This document shows, in pieces, positions 27,194 through 39,317 of a stretch of 64,000 nucleotides of DNA. The DNA comes from Moheibacter sediminis (GTDB lineage: Bacteria > Bacteroidota > Bacteroidia > Flavobacteriales > Weeksellaceae). The DNA is taken from assembly GCF_900176425.1 (NCBI RefSeq), contig NZ_FWXS01000010.1, forward strand, positions 80,942 through 144,941, written 5' to 3'. The position numbers and the translations under genes were made by a program. The notes beneath the pieces are model-generated. The model did no database searches. It saw only the letters and a program-made list of their open reading frames with translations, and was not told where the DNA came from. Positions within the stretch are counted from its first letter, which is position 1, and the number at the start of each line of letters is the position of its first letter.

Positions 27194-28150
27194 TTATTTC
27201 CCAAAGAAGCTGTCCACAAATTCAAATTTGTCAAAAGCCTGCAGATCATTCATTCCTTCACCGACACCGATGTATTTTACCGGAATCTGAAACTGATCAG
27301 AGATACCGATTACCACGCCGCCTTTTGCAGTACCATCAAGTTTGGTAACGGCAAGAGCAGAAACTTCAGTCGCTTGCGTAAATTGTTTCGCCTGCTCAAA
27401 TGCATTTTGTCCTGTGGAACCATCCAAAACCAATAAAACTTCATGTGGTGCATCCGGATAAACCTTCTGCATCACACGTTTGATTTTCGAAAGTTCATTC
27501 ATCAGATTCACTTTATTGTGCAAACGTCCCGCAGTATCGATCAAAACCACATCAGCACCTTGTGCTTTGGCAGACTGCAACGTATCAAACGCCACCGAGG
27601 CAGGATCCGATCCCATTGCTTGTTTCACAATCGTCACACCTACTCGTTCTGCCCAAATGACCAATTGGTCAACTGCAGCCGCACGGAAAGTATCGCCTGC
27701 ACCCAATACAACTTTTTTACCGTTTTGTTTGAACTGATGTGCCAGTTTGCCAATGGTAGTAGTTTTCCCAACGCCGTTGACGCCGACCACCATGATGACA
27801 TAAGGTTCATTTTTTACAGGGATTTCAAATCCTCGGGTCCGATCGGAATTGTTCTCCGAAAGTAAACCAGCAATTTCCTCACGCAAAATGCGGTTGAGTT
27901 CGTCAGTACCTACATATTTATCACGTGCAACGCGTTCTTCTATTCTTTTGATGATTTTTAATGTTGTTTCCACGCCGACATCAGAAGTGATGAGCACTTC
28001 TTCTAAGTTGTCAAGGACTTCGTCGTCAACTTTTGATTTTCCGGCAACGGAACGGCTGAGTTTGTCGAAAAATGATTGTTTAGATTTTTCTAATCCTTCG
28101 TCTAATTTTTCTTTGCTTTCTTTACCGAGAATTTTTTTGAACCAGCTCAC
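27194..28150 (-). CDS. ftsY: Signal recognition particle receptor FtsY
   Basis: A 318-residue SRP GTPase that docks SRP-bound ribosomes to the membrane. Helical N domain (about 20-100), then the G domain with VGVNGVGKTTTIGKLA (P-loop), GAGDTFRAAAVDQL, DTAGRLHNK, TKLDGTAKGG and a GVGEGMNDLQAFD end. It lacks the long acidic A domain of E. coli FtsY, as many bacteria do. The start is GTG at 28150; no in-frame ATG upstream gives a better fit. A TATCTTTG box lies 23 bases upstream. The SRP RNA gene is about 4 kb away in this window. Confidence 0.96.
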   Translation of the reverse strand: MSWFKKILGKESKEKLDEGLEKSKQSFFDKLSRSVAGKSKVDDEVLDNLEEVLITSDVGVETTLKIIKRIEERVARDKYVGTDELNRILREEIAGLLSENNSDRTRGFEIPVKNEPYVIMVVGVNGVGKTTTIGKLAHQFKQNGKKVVLGAGDTFRAAAVDQLVIWAERVGVTIVKQAMGSDPASVAFDTLQSAKAQGADVVLIDTAGRLHNKVNLMNELSKIKRVMQKVYPDAPHEVLLVLDGSTGQNAFEQAKQFTQATEVSALAVTKLDGTAKGGVVIGISDQFQIPVKYIGVGEGMNDLQAFDKFEFVDSFFGK

Positions 28151-28172
28151 GTATTTTAATTTCTTTAAGTTG

Positions 28173-28180
28173 CAAAGATA
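28173..28180 (-). promoter_or_regulatory. Candidate -7 box for ftsY
   Basis: Minus strand TATCTTTG, matching TAnnTTTG, 22 bases before the GTG start. Confidence 0.55.
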
Positions 28181-28192
28181 AGGAGTTGAAAC

Positions 28193-28220
28193 AAAAAAAG
28201 GTCACAAATTTGTGACCTTT
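28193..28220 (-). terminator. Terminator of the rpmB-rpmG-DUF4295 unit
   Basis: A perfect 24-base palindrome (AAAGGTCACAAA and its complement) at 28197-28220. On the minus strand it continues into seven T (28199-28193). It lies 30 bases after the DUF4295 stop. Confidence 0.85.
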
Positions 28221-28249
28221 AAAACCTTTAAAATATTGTAATCGTAATT

Positions 28250-28399
28250 TTATTTGAAGAAGCTATCGACTTCGTCAGCATTCATTACTTTTTCTTCAAA
28301 AATGTAAGCACCAGTTTTCGGCGATTTTACCATTTTGATAACCTTCGTCATTTTCTTAGATGCACCTGTTTGTAAGGTTGCTACGGTCTTTTTTGCCAT
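28250..28399 (-). CDS. DUF4295 small basic protein
   Basis: A 49-residue Lys-rich protein starting MAKKTVATLQTGASKKMTK and ending DEVDSFFK. DUF4295 proteins are found in Bacteroidota directly after rpmG, as here, where the start is only 11 bases beyond the L33 stop. The position and basic composition suggest a ribosome-associated protein, but its function is not established. It is the last gene of the ribosomal-protein unit before a strong terminator. Confidence 0.85.
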   Translation of the reverse strand: MAKKTVATLQTGASKKMTKVIKMVKSPKTGAYIFEEKVMNADEVDSFFK

Positions 28400-28410
28400 G
28401 GTTCGCTAAT

Positions 28411-28593
28411 TTATTTGATTTCTTTATGAACTGTATATTTCTTCAAAACCGGATTGAATTTTTTCAATTCAATTCTGTCAGGAGTGTTCTTTTTATTTTT
28501 CGTAGTGATATAACGAGACATTCCCGGCATACCGCTTTCTTTGTGTTCAGTACATTCCAAAATTACCTGAACTCTGTTTCCTTTCTTTGCCAT
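28411..28593 (-). CDS. rpmG: 50S ribosomal protein L33
   Basis: A 60-residue L33: [18 protein letters not shown], then [20 protein letters not shown] and a [10 protein letters not shown] end. It has only one Cys where zinc-binding forms have two CxxC pairs, so it is the zinc-free (C-minus) type. It lies 12 bases after rpmB and belongs to the rpmB-rpmG-DUF4295 transcript. Confidence 0.95.
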   Translation of the reverse strand: MAKKGNRVQVILECTEHKESGMPGMSRYITTKNKKNTPDRIELKKFNPVLKKYTVHKEIK

Positions 28594-28605
28594 GATTAAT
28601 TATTA

Positions 28606-28842
28606 TTAAGCGATTAATCCGTTTTTACGTCCACGTTTTACTGCTTCTTCTACACCGATTTTGTTAATGGTTTTTAATCCATTAGCAGAAACTTTAAGTG
28701 TAATCCACTCTCCGGTTTCCGGCATGAAAAATTTCTTTTTAAACAAATTCACTTCAAAAGTGCGCTTTGATTTATTGTTAGCATGAGAAACATTGTTTCC
28801 CACCATTCTCTTCTTACCTGTGATTTGACAAATTTTAGACAT
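28606..28842 (-). CDS. rpmB: 50S ribosomal protein L28
   Basis: A 78-residue L28 with the standard opening MSKICQITGKKRMVGNNVSH and the WITLKVSANGLKTI core. Only one Cys is present, so this is the zinc-free form. It is the first gene of the unit; a TATATTTG box lies 25 bases upstream of the start. Confidence 0.96.
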   Translation of the reverse strand: MSKICQITGKKRMVGNNVSHANNKSKRTFEVNLFKKKFFMPETGEWITLKVSANGLKTINKIGVEEAVKRGRKNGLIA

Positions 28843-28867
28843 TTGTTCTGTGTTTTTTTTCGGACTG

Positions 28868-28875
28868 CAAATATA
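28868..28875 (-). promoter_or_regulatory. Candidate -7 box for rpmB
   Basis: Minus strand TATATTTG, a full match to TAnnTTTG, 25 bases before the ATG at 28842. Confidence 0.6.
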
Positions 28876-29052
28876 GGAATTTAAATTTCAGAAAAACAAT
28901 ACTTTTAATATTAATTTTTTGAGAATGTTTTTTTGATAACACTGAGGGCTTACAAATCATCCTCCGCCGTGTGGTCAAGTATGTATGAAATTCTTTGTCA
29001 TAATATAATTATTTTCAACTAAAATCATTATTTTTAATTTAAATAAAATCTT

Positions 29053-30624
29053 ATGAAACAAATATTTATACTTATTTTTTTGATTCTGAATTTAATGTTT
29101 GCCAGTGCACAATTATTGGAATGGCATAAGGTTTTTGACAGGCATTCTTTTGGAGGTTTTGCACCTATTTCGCCTGCTGCAGTTAAAGATGTTCATAACT
29201 CGGTTTATATTTCAGTTGCTGAAAATGATACCTTGAAAATCTATAAGTATTTTGAGGATGGAATTTTGAGTGGAATCTTAGATACAAACCTTCATTTTGA
29301 TAAATCTACTCCGATGATCAATTTGCCGAATGGAGAGTTTGCTGTTGTTTTTCGTGCAAACTTTGTTGATGACATAATATATTTTCTTCAATTTGATTCT
29401 TCTCTTAATGTAACAAGGTTTAGCCAGCTAAACTTTGCTGAATTTGATTTTATAGCCGATCCTCAAAATCTTATAATCTCGCAGGAGCAACTTTTTTTGA
29501 CACTTTTTGATGGTCTGGAACATCAATTATACAAGTTAAACAATACAGATACCCCGGAACTTTTATATTCGGCAAATGTTGAAATAGCATTTGGAGAAGA
29601 TGTGTTGGTGATGGAAAATGGAAATTTAATCTTCTCATATCAAAATAGCAATCAGCATATGGTTCGTTGTGTTTCTTCTAGTGACGGTTCGGTTGTCTGG
29701 GAGCATCTCACAGAGCTTCAACACTGGCAGCTGAGAAAATACAAGGTTTTTAACGCGGATAATCATTTATTGAAATTTACTCACGATATAGTGTGGCAGG
29801 ACTCGGACGCGATTGGCACGTTTAAAGTTATAAAATTGGATAGCAATACCGGACAGGAAATAAGCAGTTTAGAATTATTTCCGGATATGACATGTGTTTA
29901 TGCTATTTTTGATATGGTATATAATGAGACTAATGGGAATATGTACTTGGCATATTTTAATAGCTGCAATAATGCTTTTATCAGCCTGCTGGAATTTAAT
30001 CCTTTAGAAGTGGCTCCTCTGCATTCGTCTACATTTGAATATATAAATGATCCGCTTAATATCGGTCAGCAAGCTCATTTGTCAATATTAGACAATGGAA
30101 AACCTGCATTCATTTATAAAAAATATATCGATGAAACTGAACACGGAAATTTGTTTATAGTAAAATTAAATTCTGATTTATCAGTAGAAAGTACGCTGGA
30201 AATCAATTTTGATCCTCCAAATGGAAGTGAGTCTATAGCAAATATTCTTCCAGTAGATGGCTCTAAATTTTTGATTTCAGGTGTAATTCCTAATAATGAT
30301 CCCTTTATTTTTTGGGAGGAAGTAAAATATTTCACTGCAATGATTGATTTGGGTGGAATCATGAGCATTAAAGATTTTACGGCTTCAAATGATAAATTAT
30401 TGATTTATCCCAATCCGGCAAAACAATTTGCCAATGTTCATTTACCCGAGGCCGGATTCGGAACTTTATCTATTTTTAACTTGGCGGGTCAGATTGTTTA
30501 TAGTGAATCTCAATTATTTGAAAACGATTATAAATTAAATCTAAGCTTATTCAAGCAGGGAAATTATGTAGTTAACTTTTCTGTGGGAAATAAAAAATAC
30601 TTTGGGCGTTTGATGGTAAACTAA
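29053..30624 (+). CDS. T9SS type A cargo protein, function unknown
   Basis: A 523-residue secreted protein (signal ends MFASAQ). The body (about 20-435) is beta-rich with propeller-like repeats and no catalytic motif I recognise. The C-terminus from about residue 445 (LLIYPNPAKQFANV, LSIFNLAGQIVY, GNYVVNF, ending GRLMVN) is a type A T9SS sorting domain. Its stop overlaps the stop of the convergent lnt gene by a few bases. There is no terminator between the two genes. Confidence 0.85.
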   Translation: MKQIFILIFLILNLMFASAQLLEWHKVFDRHSFGGFAPISPAAVKDVHNSVYISVAENDTLKIYKYFEDGILSGILDTNLHFDKSTPMINLPNGEFAVVFRANFVDDIIYFLQFDSSLNVTRFSQLNFAEFDFIADPQNLIISQEQLFLTLFDGLEHQLYKLNNTDTPELLYSANVEIAFGEDVLVMENGNLIFSYQNSNQHMVRCVSSSDGSVVWEHLTELQHWQLRKYKVFNADNHLLKFTHDIVWQDSDAIGTFKVIKLDSNTGQEISSLELFPDMTCVYAIFDMVYNETNGNMYLAYFNSCNNAFISLLEFNPLEVAPLHSSTFEYINDPLNIGQQAHLSILDNGKPAFIYKKYIDETEHGNLFIVKLNSDLSVESTLEINFDPPNGSESIANILPVDGSKFLISGVIPNNDPFIFWEEVKYFTAMIDLGGIMSIKDFTASNDKLLIYPNPAKQFANVHLPEAGFGTLSIFNLAGQIVYSESQLFENDYKLNLSLFKQGNYVVNFSVGNKKYFGRLMVN

Positions 30625-32276
30625 TTTCTTTTTTTTCGGAAATTCATAATCTGAAGTACAATTGTATAGCCTAAAAGAATTCCAGAAAGTAATAAACCAA
30701 TTCGAGCTAAGTAATCTCCGTGTTTTGTATAGAAAGTGATTTTATCATTCAGTTTAGCTTTTCCTGTCAAAGCACCTTCTTTTTCATAACCTAACGAAGA
30801 AATGATATCTCCTTTCTGATTGATAAATGCGGAAACCCCGGAATTAGCAGAACGTACAATGTCACGACGTGTTTCAATTGCTCTTATGTTTCCAAATTGC
30901 AGCAATTCTCTGTGTCCGTCCGTATTCCCCCACCATGAGTCATTCGTCATGATGAACAAAACATTCGCTCCGTTTTTCACATAACCTGTAGTATATTCTC
31001 CATAAATCGATTCATAACAGATAATCGGCGCAATCACCGCATCATTAAATGAATTTCTGAAAACAGAGCGTTCTTCCTGTGTCACGTGCGTCCTCACAGT
31101 CCCGCCAAAGTTCAGCATCAAATCACCAAGAAGAGGTTTCAAAACTTTCATATAAGGAAAATGTTCTACACCCACTACCAATTTCGATTTGTGGTAAGTT
31201 TGAATCGTATCTTTTTGGTTAAATTGAATGGCAGAATTGGTCACATCTACCCAAGTATCGGAATTCCCATATTTAGTTGCCGTAGGTGTTGCCAATTTCT
31301 CATACGGGTAAAACCTCATTAGCTCAACACCAGATACAAACGTCATTTGCGGATAGTTCCTGAAATTATTTTTAAATTGTTCCAACAAAAAATCCGATTC
31401 CAATTTATCCATGTTCAGTCCTGGTCCTGGTCCCGGAAATGCTGTTTCTGGCGCCACTACAAACTGAACTTCAGGTGTGATGTTTTGGTGTGTCAGTTGA
31501 ATCAATCCATCCACAATCTGGAAAGGATCTTTGGCGTATTTCTCCGTATAAGGATTCAATTCAGGCTGCAAAACCATCGCCGTGATCTCATTTCCTTTTT
31601 CTTCATAAGAATTGTAAATCCAATAAGAAATCCCAATCGGAATCGCAATCCACAATGTTGTATAAATTATTAATTTATTTCTGAATTCTGTTTTTTTGGT
31701 ATTGATGAAAGCATACAGAAAATAAAAAACGATGATGTTTCCAACTAGAATCCAAAGCGTCCCACCAAAAGTTCCCGTAAATTCATACCATTGAATCCAT
31801 TGATGGTAATTCGAAAATCCATTTCCTAAATTGAACCAAGGCCAGGTCATTTCCCAATTCAAATGAAATTTTTCAAAACTCATCCAAATCGCAGGAAGGA
31901 AAAGCAAACCATAAAAATTTCCTGCTTTGAATTTTACCCAATGGAACAATTGAAATACGATGCTCATCAGTAAAGAATTGGCAATCACCGGAAACAAATA
32001 GGAAATCCATGAATTTTGAAGCTCCCCGTCAGCGTTATATTCCTGCGCGTAATGCAGCCACCAAATCCCAATCGCATTCCAAATAATAAAAGCCAAATAA
32101 GACAGTCCAAATATTTTCAGTCCTTTTCTTTTTAAATCTTTGATCTGGCTGATTTTATTTTCAGCAAATAACAACGGTACAAATCCAAAGAACAATAAAA
32201 TAGGAAAACCTTGTGTAGGCCATCCGAAAGCCAGCAACAGCCCTGATATGATGGCGTAAATTACATACTTATACAT
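30621..32276 (-). CDS. lnt: Apolipoprotein N-acyltransferase
   Basis: Inner-membrane enzyme that adds the third acyl chain to the N-terminal Cys of lipoproteins. I start it at ATG 32276 (551 residues, MYKYVIYAIISG); an upstream ATG at 32300 lies before the promoter box. About six N-terminal helices (1-200) are followed by a nitrilase-fold domain (about 215-510) and a final helix. Catalytic residues of the family are visible: Glu in VAPETAFPG, Lys in YHKSKLVVG, and Cys in APIICYESIYG. Several predicted lipoproteins in this window would be substrates. Confidence 0.93.
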   Translation of the reverse strand: MYKYVIYAIISGLLLAFGWPTQGFPILLFFGFVPLLFAENKISQIKDLKRKGLKIFGLSYLAFIIWNAIGIWWLHYAQEYNADGELQNSWISYLFPVIANSLLMSIVFQLFHWVKFKAGNFYGLLFLPAIWMSFEKFHLNWEMTWPWFNLGNGFSNYHQWIQWYEFTGTFGGTLWILVGNIIVFYFLYAFINTKKTEFRNKLIIYTTLWIAIPIGISYWIYNSYEEKGNEITAMVLQPELNPYTEKYAKDPFQIVDGLIQLTHQNITPEVQFVVAPETAFPGPGPGLNMDKLESDFLLEQFKNNFRNYPQMTFVSGVELMRFYPYEKLATPTATKYGNSDTWVDVTNSAIQFNQKDTIQTYHKSKLVVGVEHFPYMKVLKPLLGDLMLNFGGTVRTHVTQEERSVFRNSFNDAVIAPIICYESIYGEYTTGYVKNGANVLFIMTNDSWWGNTDGHRELLQFGNIRAIETRRDIVRSANSGVSAFINQKGDIISSLGYEKEGALTGKAKLNDKITFYTKHGDYLARIGLLLSGILLGYTIVLQIMNFRKKRN

Positions 32277-32281
32277 AACGG

Positions 32282-32289
32282 CAAAGGTA
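32282..32289 (-). promoter_or_regulatory. Candidate -7 box for lnt
   Basis: Minus strand TACCTTTG ends 5 bases before the ATG at 32276. This argues against the upstream ATG at 32300 and suggests a very short or absent leader. Confidence 0.5.
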
Positions 32290-32365
32290 AAAGAATTCAC
32301 ACAAGTAAAAGTGAGAATTGAATCCGGAAATGATATAACTCATGAGTTAGGAAATGATTAAATTT

Positions 32366-32394
32366 TTGCAAAGTTTAAAATTGTTATACATTTG
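32366..32394 (+). promoter_or_regulatory. Promoter of the SRP RNA gene
   Basis: TTG at 32366-32368 and TACATTTG at 32387-32394, separated by 18 bases, match the Bacteroidota -33/-7 arrangement. Transcription would start close to 32399. Confidence 0.65.
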
Positions 32395-32399
32395 CACCG

Positions 32400-32500
32400 A
32401 GGCAAGTCCTACACAACCAGCTCCTGGTCAATCCCCCAGGGTGGGAACACAGCAAGGGTATCCGGTTGTAGCGGTGTGATGTAGTCAGCTTGCCTTTTTT
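32400..32500 (+). ncRNA. ffs: Small bacterial signal recognition particle RNA (4.5S-like)
   Basis: About 100 bases that form one long hairpin. The ends pair (GGCAAG at 32401-32406 with CTTGCC at 32489-32494) and a T6 run follows. The conserved tip is present: CTGGTCAATCCCCCAGG, then GGGAACACAGCAAGGGTA, containing the GGAA-type and AGCA internal-loop elements of helix 8 that bind Ffh. ACAACC at 32412 also pairs with GGTTGT near 32464. The gene has its own promoter. Its partner receptor ftsY lies about 4 kb upstream in this window; ffh is not in the window. Confidence 0.92.
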
Positions 32501-33575
32501 ATTTCCTTATAATTTTCTCCGAATAAATCCCTTTTGAAGTTTCAATTTTTACAGTATAAATTCCTTTTGGATTTTGACTTAAATCCAATTGATTACCGAT
32601 TAATTTACCTGATTGATCATAAATCTGAATCGATTTTATAGTTTCATTTTGATTTAATTTCAAATTCAATTTTCCGGTTGTAGGGTTCGGATAAACTACA
32701 GACTGATTCGAATTTAAATCATTTACAGCCATTCCATCTTGATAAACATAGGTAACCATTCCGGGAACAAATTCTCCGGCTACTTCAGTTCCTGTGACCA
32801 TCAAAACCGGAATGCCGTAATTTTTGTCAAACCAATAATAAGTAGTTGCCGAAACGGGAACCTCGCTGTGTTGCTCTTCGTAATAAATATTGAAATTCTG
32901 ATTTGAAATAGAACGGACTTTTATTGTATTTGCATAAGTATGATTTCGTACTTTCAATTCACCCCAGCCGACAACATTATTGGTTCTCGTTCCATCCATC
33001 GTCACCACTAAATCAATTCCTAATGAGTTGAAATCCATATCAATTCCACTTGTGTCGGTATATCCTGCGTTGTACATCATCGGAAACTGAAACAAAACAT
33101 CAGGGTCATTGTATTCCAAAATTGCCGGTAGAGTCGTTCCACCCAGATTTACATTGGCACCAAACATTTTGGATTGTAATTCTGAGGAAGTTTTCATCAA
33201 ATGCTGGTAAGGATTTTCAAAAGCATATTCACCGATTGAGAAACTTTGCGGTAAAGTCATTCCCATGTTGAAATTCTGGTCAAACATCGAGTCACAATTG
33301 AAAAGATGAAAATGATACAAGCACCATGTATTTTTAAATGGAGAATTATTCGGGTCTTCATAACCATAATTTGCAACATCACTTATCGGAATCGAAGAAT
33401 AATCCCAAGTATAATTTATGCCTGCTTGTGTGAAATCAAGTCCGTTGGTTTCAATGATATTGACTACTTCAAAAGTTTCTCCGACGGTAGCAAAATCTGA
33501 AGAATTGTAAGTGATTTGAGCAAGCGAAAAAGAAAAACAAGAAAGAATAAGAGCAGAAAATAGATTTTTTTTCAT
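32499..33575 (-). CDS. T9SS type A cargo protein, function unknown
   Basis: A 358-residue secreted protein (signal ends SFSLAQ). The body (about 20-280) is beta-rich with repeated ITYNSSDF, NYTWDYSSIP and TTYYWFDKNYGIP strands; I do not recognise the fold. The C-terminal 75 residues (VVYPNPTTGKLNLKL, IQIYDQSGKLIG, GIYTVKIETSKGIYSEKIIRK-like) form a type A T9SS sorting domain. Its stop lies in the T run of the SRP RNA terminator. A TAAATTTG box lies upstream of the start. Confidence 0.85.
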   Translation of the reverse strand: MKKNLFSALILSCFSFSLAQITYNSSDFATVGETFEVVNIIETNGLDFTQAGINYTWDYSSIPISDVANYGYEDPNNSPFKNTWCLYHFHLFNCDSMFDQNFNMGMTLPQSFSIGEYAFENPYQHLMKTSSELQSKMFGANVNLGGTTLPAILEYNDPDVLFQFPMMYNAGYTDTSGIDMDFNSLGIDLVVTMDGTRTNNVVGWGELKVRNHTYANTIKVRSISNQNFNIYYEEQHSEVPVSATTYYWFDKNYGIPVLMVTGTEVAGEFVPGMVTYVYQDGMAVNDLNSNQSVVYPNPTTGKLNLKLNQNETIKSIQIYDQSGKLIGNQLDLSQNPKGIYTVKIETSKGIYSEKIIRK

Positions 33576-33600
33576 AGTAATTAGAGTTAAAATTGTGTTT

Positions 33601-33608
33601 CAAATTTA
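33601..33608 (-). promoter_or_regulatory. Candidate -7 box for the 358-residue T9SS gene
   Basis: Minus strand TAAATTTG, matching TAnnTTTG, 25 bases before the ATG at 33575. Confidence 0.5.
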
Positions 33609-33690
33609 ACCAAAAGAATTGATTTCAAAATAATTAAGTGCAATTTGATTTAAAGTTGGAAGAATAAAAAATTAACTCAATTATTTACCG

Positions 33691-33698
33691 TAATTTTG
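33691..33698 (+). promoter_or_regulatory. Candidate -7 box for pyrG-yidC
   Basis: TAATTTTG, matching TAnnTTTG, 22 bases before the pyrG ATG at 33721. Confidence 0.55.
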
Positions 33699-33708
33699 CA
33701 CCCATTGA

Positions 33709-37216
<3,508 letters not shown>

Positions 37217-37237
37217 TTCTTTTTAGGATATAAATTG

Positions 37238-37267
37238 AAAGTCGGAAATTAATTTCCGACTTTTTTA
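37238..37267 (+). terminator. Terminator after yidC
   Basis: AAAGTCGGAAATT (37238 on) pairs with AATTTCCGACTTT, a perfect palindrome ending in a run of T. Confidence 0.85.
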
Positions 37268-37329
37268 TTTAAATTTCATTTGTCAAATACTTTTAGAATA
37301 TCATATTTTTACGCATAATCTTAAAAATC

Positions 37330-37716
37330 ATGGAACACATTACTTCAATCTGCATACTTGCACTTTTGGCAATCGTTTTTTTACAATCAGGTATTGATAA
37401 AGTAACGGATTGGAAAGGAAATTTAGGTTGGTTGCAATCTCACTTTGCAAATTCTCCATTGAAAAATTCAGTTCCCTTGTCATTAGGGATCATCACACTT
37501 CTGGAAATTGGTTCAGGTGTAACAGCAATCATTGGCGCTGTTCTTTTATATGTTCAAGGTGATAATTGTATTGCAATTCTTAGTGGAAGTCTTTCAGCAG
37601 TTACATTTTTGATGTTGTTTTTGGGACAAAGATTAGCCAAAGATTATCCCGGCGCACAGGGAATTGTAGTTTATTTCATTCCTACTGTATTTTTGCTTTA
37701 TATTTTGTTGAATTAA
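37330..37716 (+). CDS. DoxX-like small membrane protein
   Basis: A 128-residue protein with four predicted helices (about 5-22, 45-70, 78-98, 108-126). FLQSGIDKVTDWKGNLGWL after the first helix resembles the DoxX/SURF4-like pattern. Such proteins sit in the inner membrane; no function is established for this one. Its stop codon abuts the stop codon of the convergent TPR/HTH gene, with no base between them. Confidence 0.65.
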   Translation: MEHITSICILALLAIVFLQSGIDKVTDWKGNLGWLQSHFANSPLKNSVPLSLGIITLLEIGSGVTAIIGAVLLYVQGDNCIAILSGSLSAVTFLMLFLGQRLAKDYPGAQGIVVYFIPTVFLLYILLN

Positions 37717-39216
37717 TTACAATTCCGACAGAAAATCTTCTACAGAATTATAATCTTCTCCCTGAAGTTTTTTCTTCAAACGCATTTTGGTGACGCGTAC
37801 ACTTTGGGGAGAAATTCCCAATGTGTTTGCCATTTCCTTGGCGCTTAATTTCAATCTTAACAATACAAGAAATCTGATTTCAGCTTCAGTTATTACAGAT
37901 TTAAGTAATTTAATTTTGGGTAGGAAATTCGGATAAATGGTTTGGAATTTTGATTTGAATTTCTCCCAGTCTTCATCCGTCAGGATTTTTTGATTGAGCA
38001 ATTGAGCGACCTGACTTTCCTGATTTGAATTTTCATTGTTCAAATCATTTTGCAGTTGTGAAATCAACTGATTTTTTTGAGTCAGATCTACAATGTAGTT
38101 TTTCAATTCTTTCTTTTTAATTTGAAGAATTCTATTTGAATTTTCCAATTCGAATTCCAACCTTTTTTTATTGATTCTAATGCTTGAGATCCTTCTGTAA
38201 ATTAATAATGAAGCAATTAAAACAATGATTAAAATTCCACCGATGATCATCAGCATTCTGTTTCTGACAATGATTTTTTCATTTTCCAGATTTTGAATTC
38301 TTAATAATTTTACTTCATGTCCTAAATTCGCTTGATATTCGGCCAATTTATCAGATTGATTGGACATCAGCATTTGAATCTGATGCTGGCTGTATTTTTT
38401 ATGGTATTTCAAAGCCGAATCAGAATTTGAAAACTGTTCGTAGGTTTCCGATAATTTCAGGTAGCCTTCGCTGATTCTCACTTTGCTCTGACTTTCAATT
38501 CCGAGTTCCAAACTTTTCTCGGCAGCTTTTATGGCTTCATGTTCCATTTTTTTGAAAGTATAAACATCTGAAAGATTGTAATAAGTTGCGGCCATACCAT
38601 CCTTATAATGAATCGTATCATAGATGTCCAATGCTTTTTCGTAATATAATCTTGCGGAATCCATCATCGATTGATTTTTATAAATCTGTCCGTGATTGTT
38701 ATAAGCAATAGCTAATTCGCGGGAAGCTTTTATTTTCTTGAAAATATCTATGGCCTGTTTGCTGTGTTCAAGTGCACTGATGTAAATATTTTTTTCTTTC
38801 AAAATAAGTGCACGGTTCGTATGTGTCAATCCCAAAAGGCGCTGAAGGTTTTGTTTTTTTGCAAGCTGTGCTGCTTCCACATAACATTCCATTGCGGATT
38901 TGTTATCTTCCAAACGCCAATGTACAAGCCCTAAATTGTTGAGCGTATTTGCCATTTGCACCTCATCTCCCTTTTCTTTTACCTGATTGTAAACGATTGA
39001 CAAATAAGTAAGTGCTTCCTGATAATTTCCTTTTTCCCACTGATTGATAGCATAATTATTTAGTTCTTCGCTATCCGCATTCTTATCAGGTGGAGAAATC
39101 GTATCTTCTTCTGATGTATTAGTTTTCTGCTCAACTTCAGGGTTGGGATTACTGCAACTAACTGAGGTAAGTAAAAGAATTATGATTAAAACTAATATTT
39201 GAATTATATGACTCAT
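37717..39216 (-). CDS. Lipoprotein with TPR repeats, one membrane helix and a C-terminal HTH domain
   Basis: A 499-residue protein. The N-terminus ends in SVSC with Cys21, a lipobox or single anchor. TPR repeats fill about 45-290 (NYQEALTYLSIVYNQ, MANTLNNLGLVHW, AIAYNNHGQIYKNQ, AATYYNLSDVY). A transmembrane helix (MLMIIGGILIIVLIASLLIY, about 322-341) is followed by a coiled coil (about 345-400) and a LuxR-like HTH (TEAEIRFLVLLRLKLSAKEM, then GISPQSVRVTKMRLKKKL). Comparable TPR/HTH proteins are widespread in Bacteroidota; the architecture suggests a signal sensed outside and DNA bound inside. Targets are unknown; the neighbouring T9SS gene is a candidate. Confidence 0.8.
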   Translation of the reverse strand: MSHIIQILVLIIILLLTSVSCSNPNPEVEQKTNTSEEDTISPPDKNADSEELNNYAINQWEKGNYQEALTYLSIVYNQVKEKGDEVQMANTLNNLGLVHWRLEDNKSAMECYVEAAQLAKKQNLQRLLGLTHTNRALILKEKNIYISALEHSKQAIDIFKKIKASRELAIAYNNHGQIYKNQSMMDSARLYYEKALDIYDTIHYKDGMAATYYNLSDVYTFKKMEHEAIKAAEKSLELGIESQSKVRISEGYLKLSETYEQFSNSDSALKYHKKYSQHQIQMLMSNQSDKLAEYQANLGHEVKLLRIQNLENEKIIVRNRMLMIIGGILIIVLIASLLIYRRISSIRINKKRLEFELENSNRILQIKKKELKNYIVDLTQKNQLISQLQNDLNNENSNQESQVAQLLNQKILTDEDWEKFKSKFQTIYPNFLPKIKLLKSVITEAEIRFLVLLRLKLSAKEMANTLGISPQSVRVTKMRLKKKLQGEDYNSVEDFLSEL

Positions 39217-39257
39217 TTACAATTATAAAGGTAATAAATTGATTTTTTACGAAAATG

Positions 39258-39293
39258 AAATTCCCCTGTCATATTGTATGACAAGGGAATTTT
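39258..39293 (-). terminator. Terminator after the 1037-residue T9SS gene
   Basis: AATTCCCCTGTCAT pairs with ATGACAAGGGAATT (one C-A mismatch) around a five-base loop. On the minus strand it follows the stop at 39318 and is trailed by a weak T-rich tract. Confidence 0.6.
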
Positions 39294-39317
39294 CACAACT
39301 AAAATAGAATTAACACT

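Noticed and set aside
27046..27348. Plus-strand open frame over the GC-rich element and the end of ftsY
   Set aside because: It crosses an intergenic repeat and runs antisense to ftsY; composition is that of a shadow frame.
28197..28220. Perfect palindrome as a repressor operator
   Set aside because: It follows the DUF4295 stop and is trailed by seven T on the minus strand, which fits a terminator better.
32396..32500. tRNA or tmRNA at the structured region
   Set aside because: The terminal pairing, the AGCA/GGAA-type tip and the size fit SRP RNA; no anticodon arm or CCA end is present.
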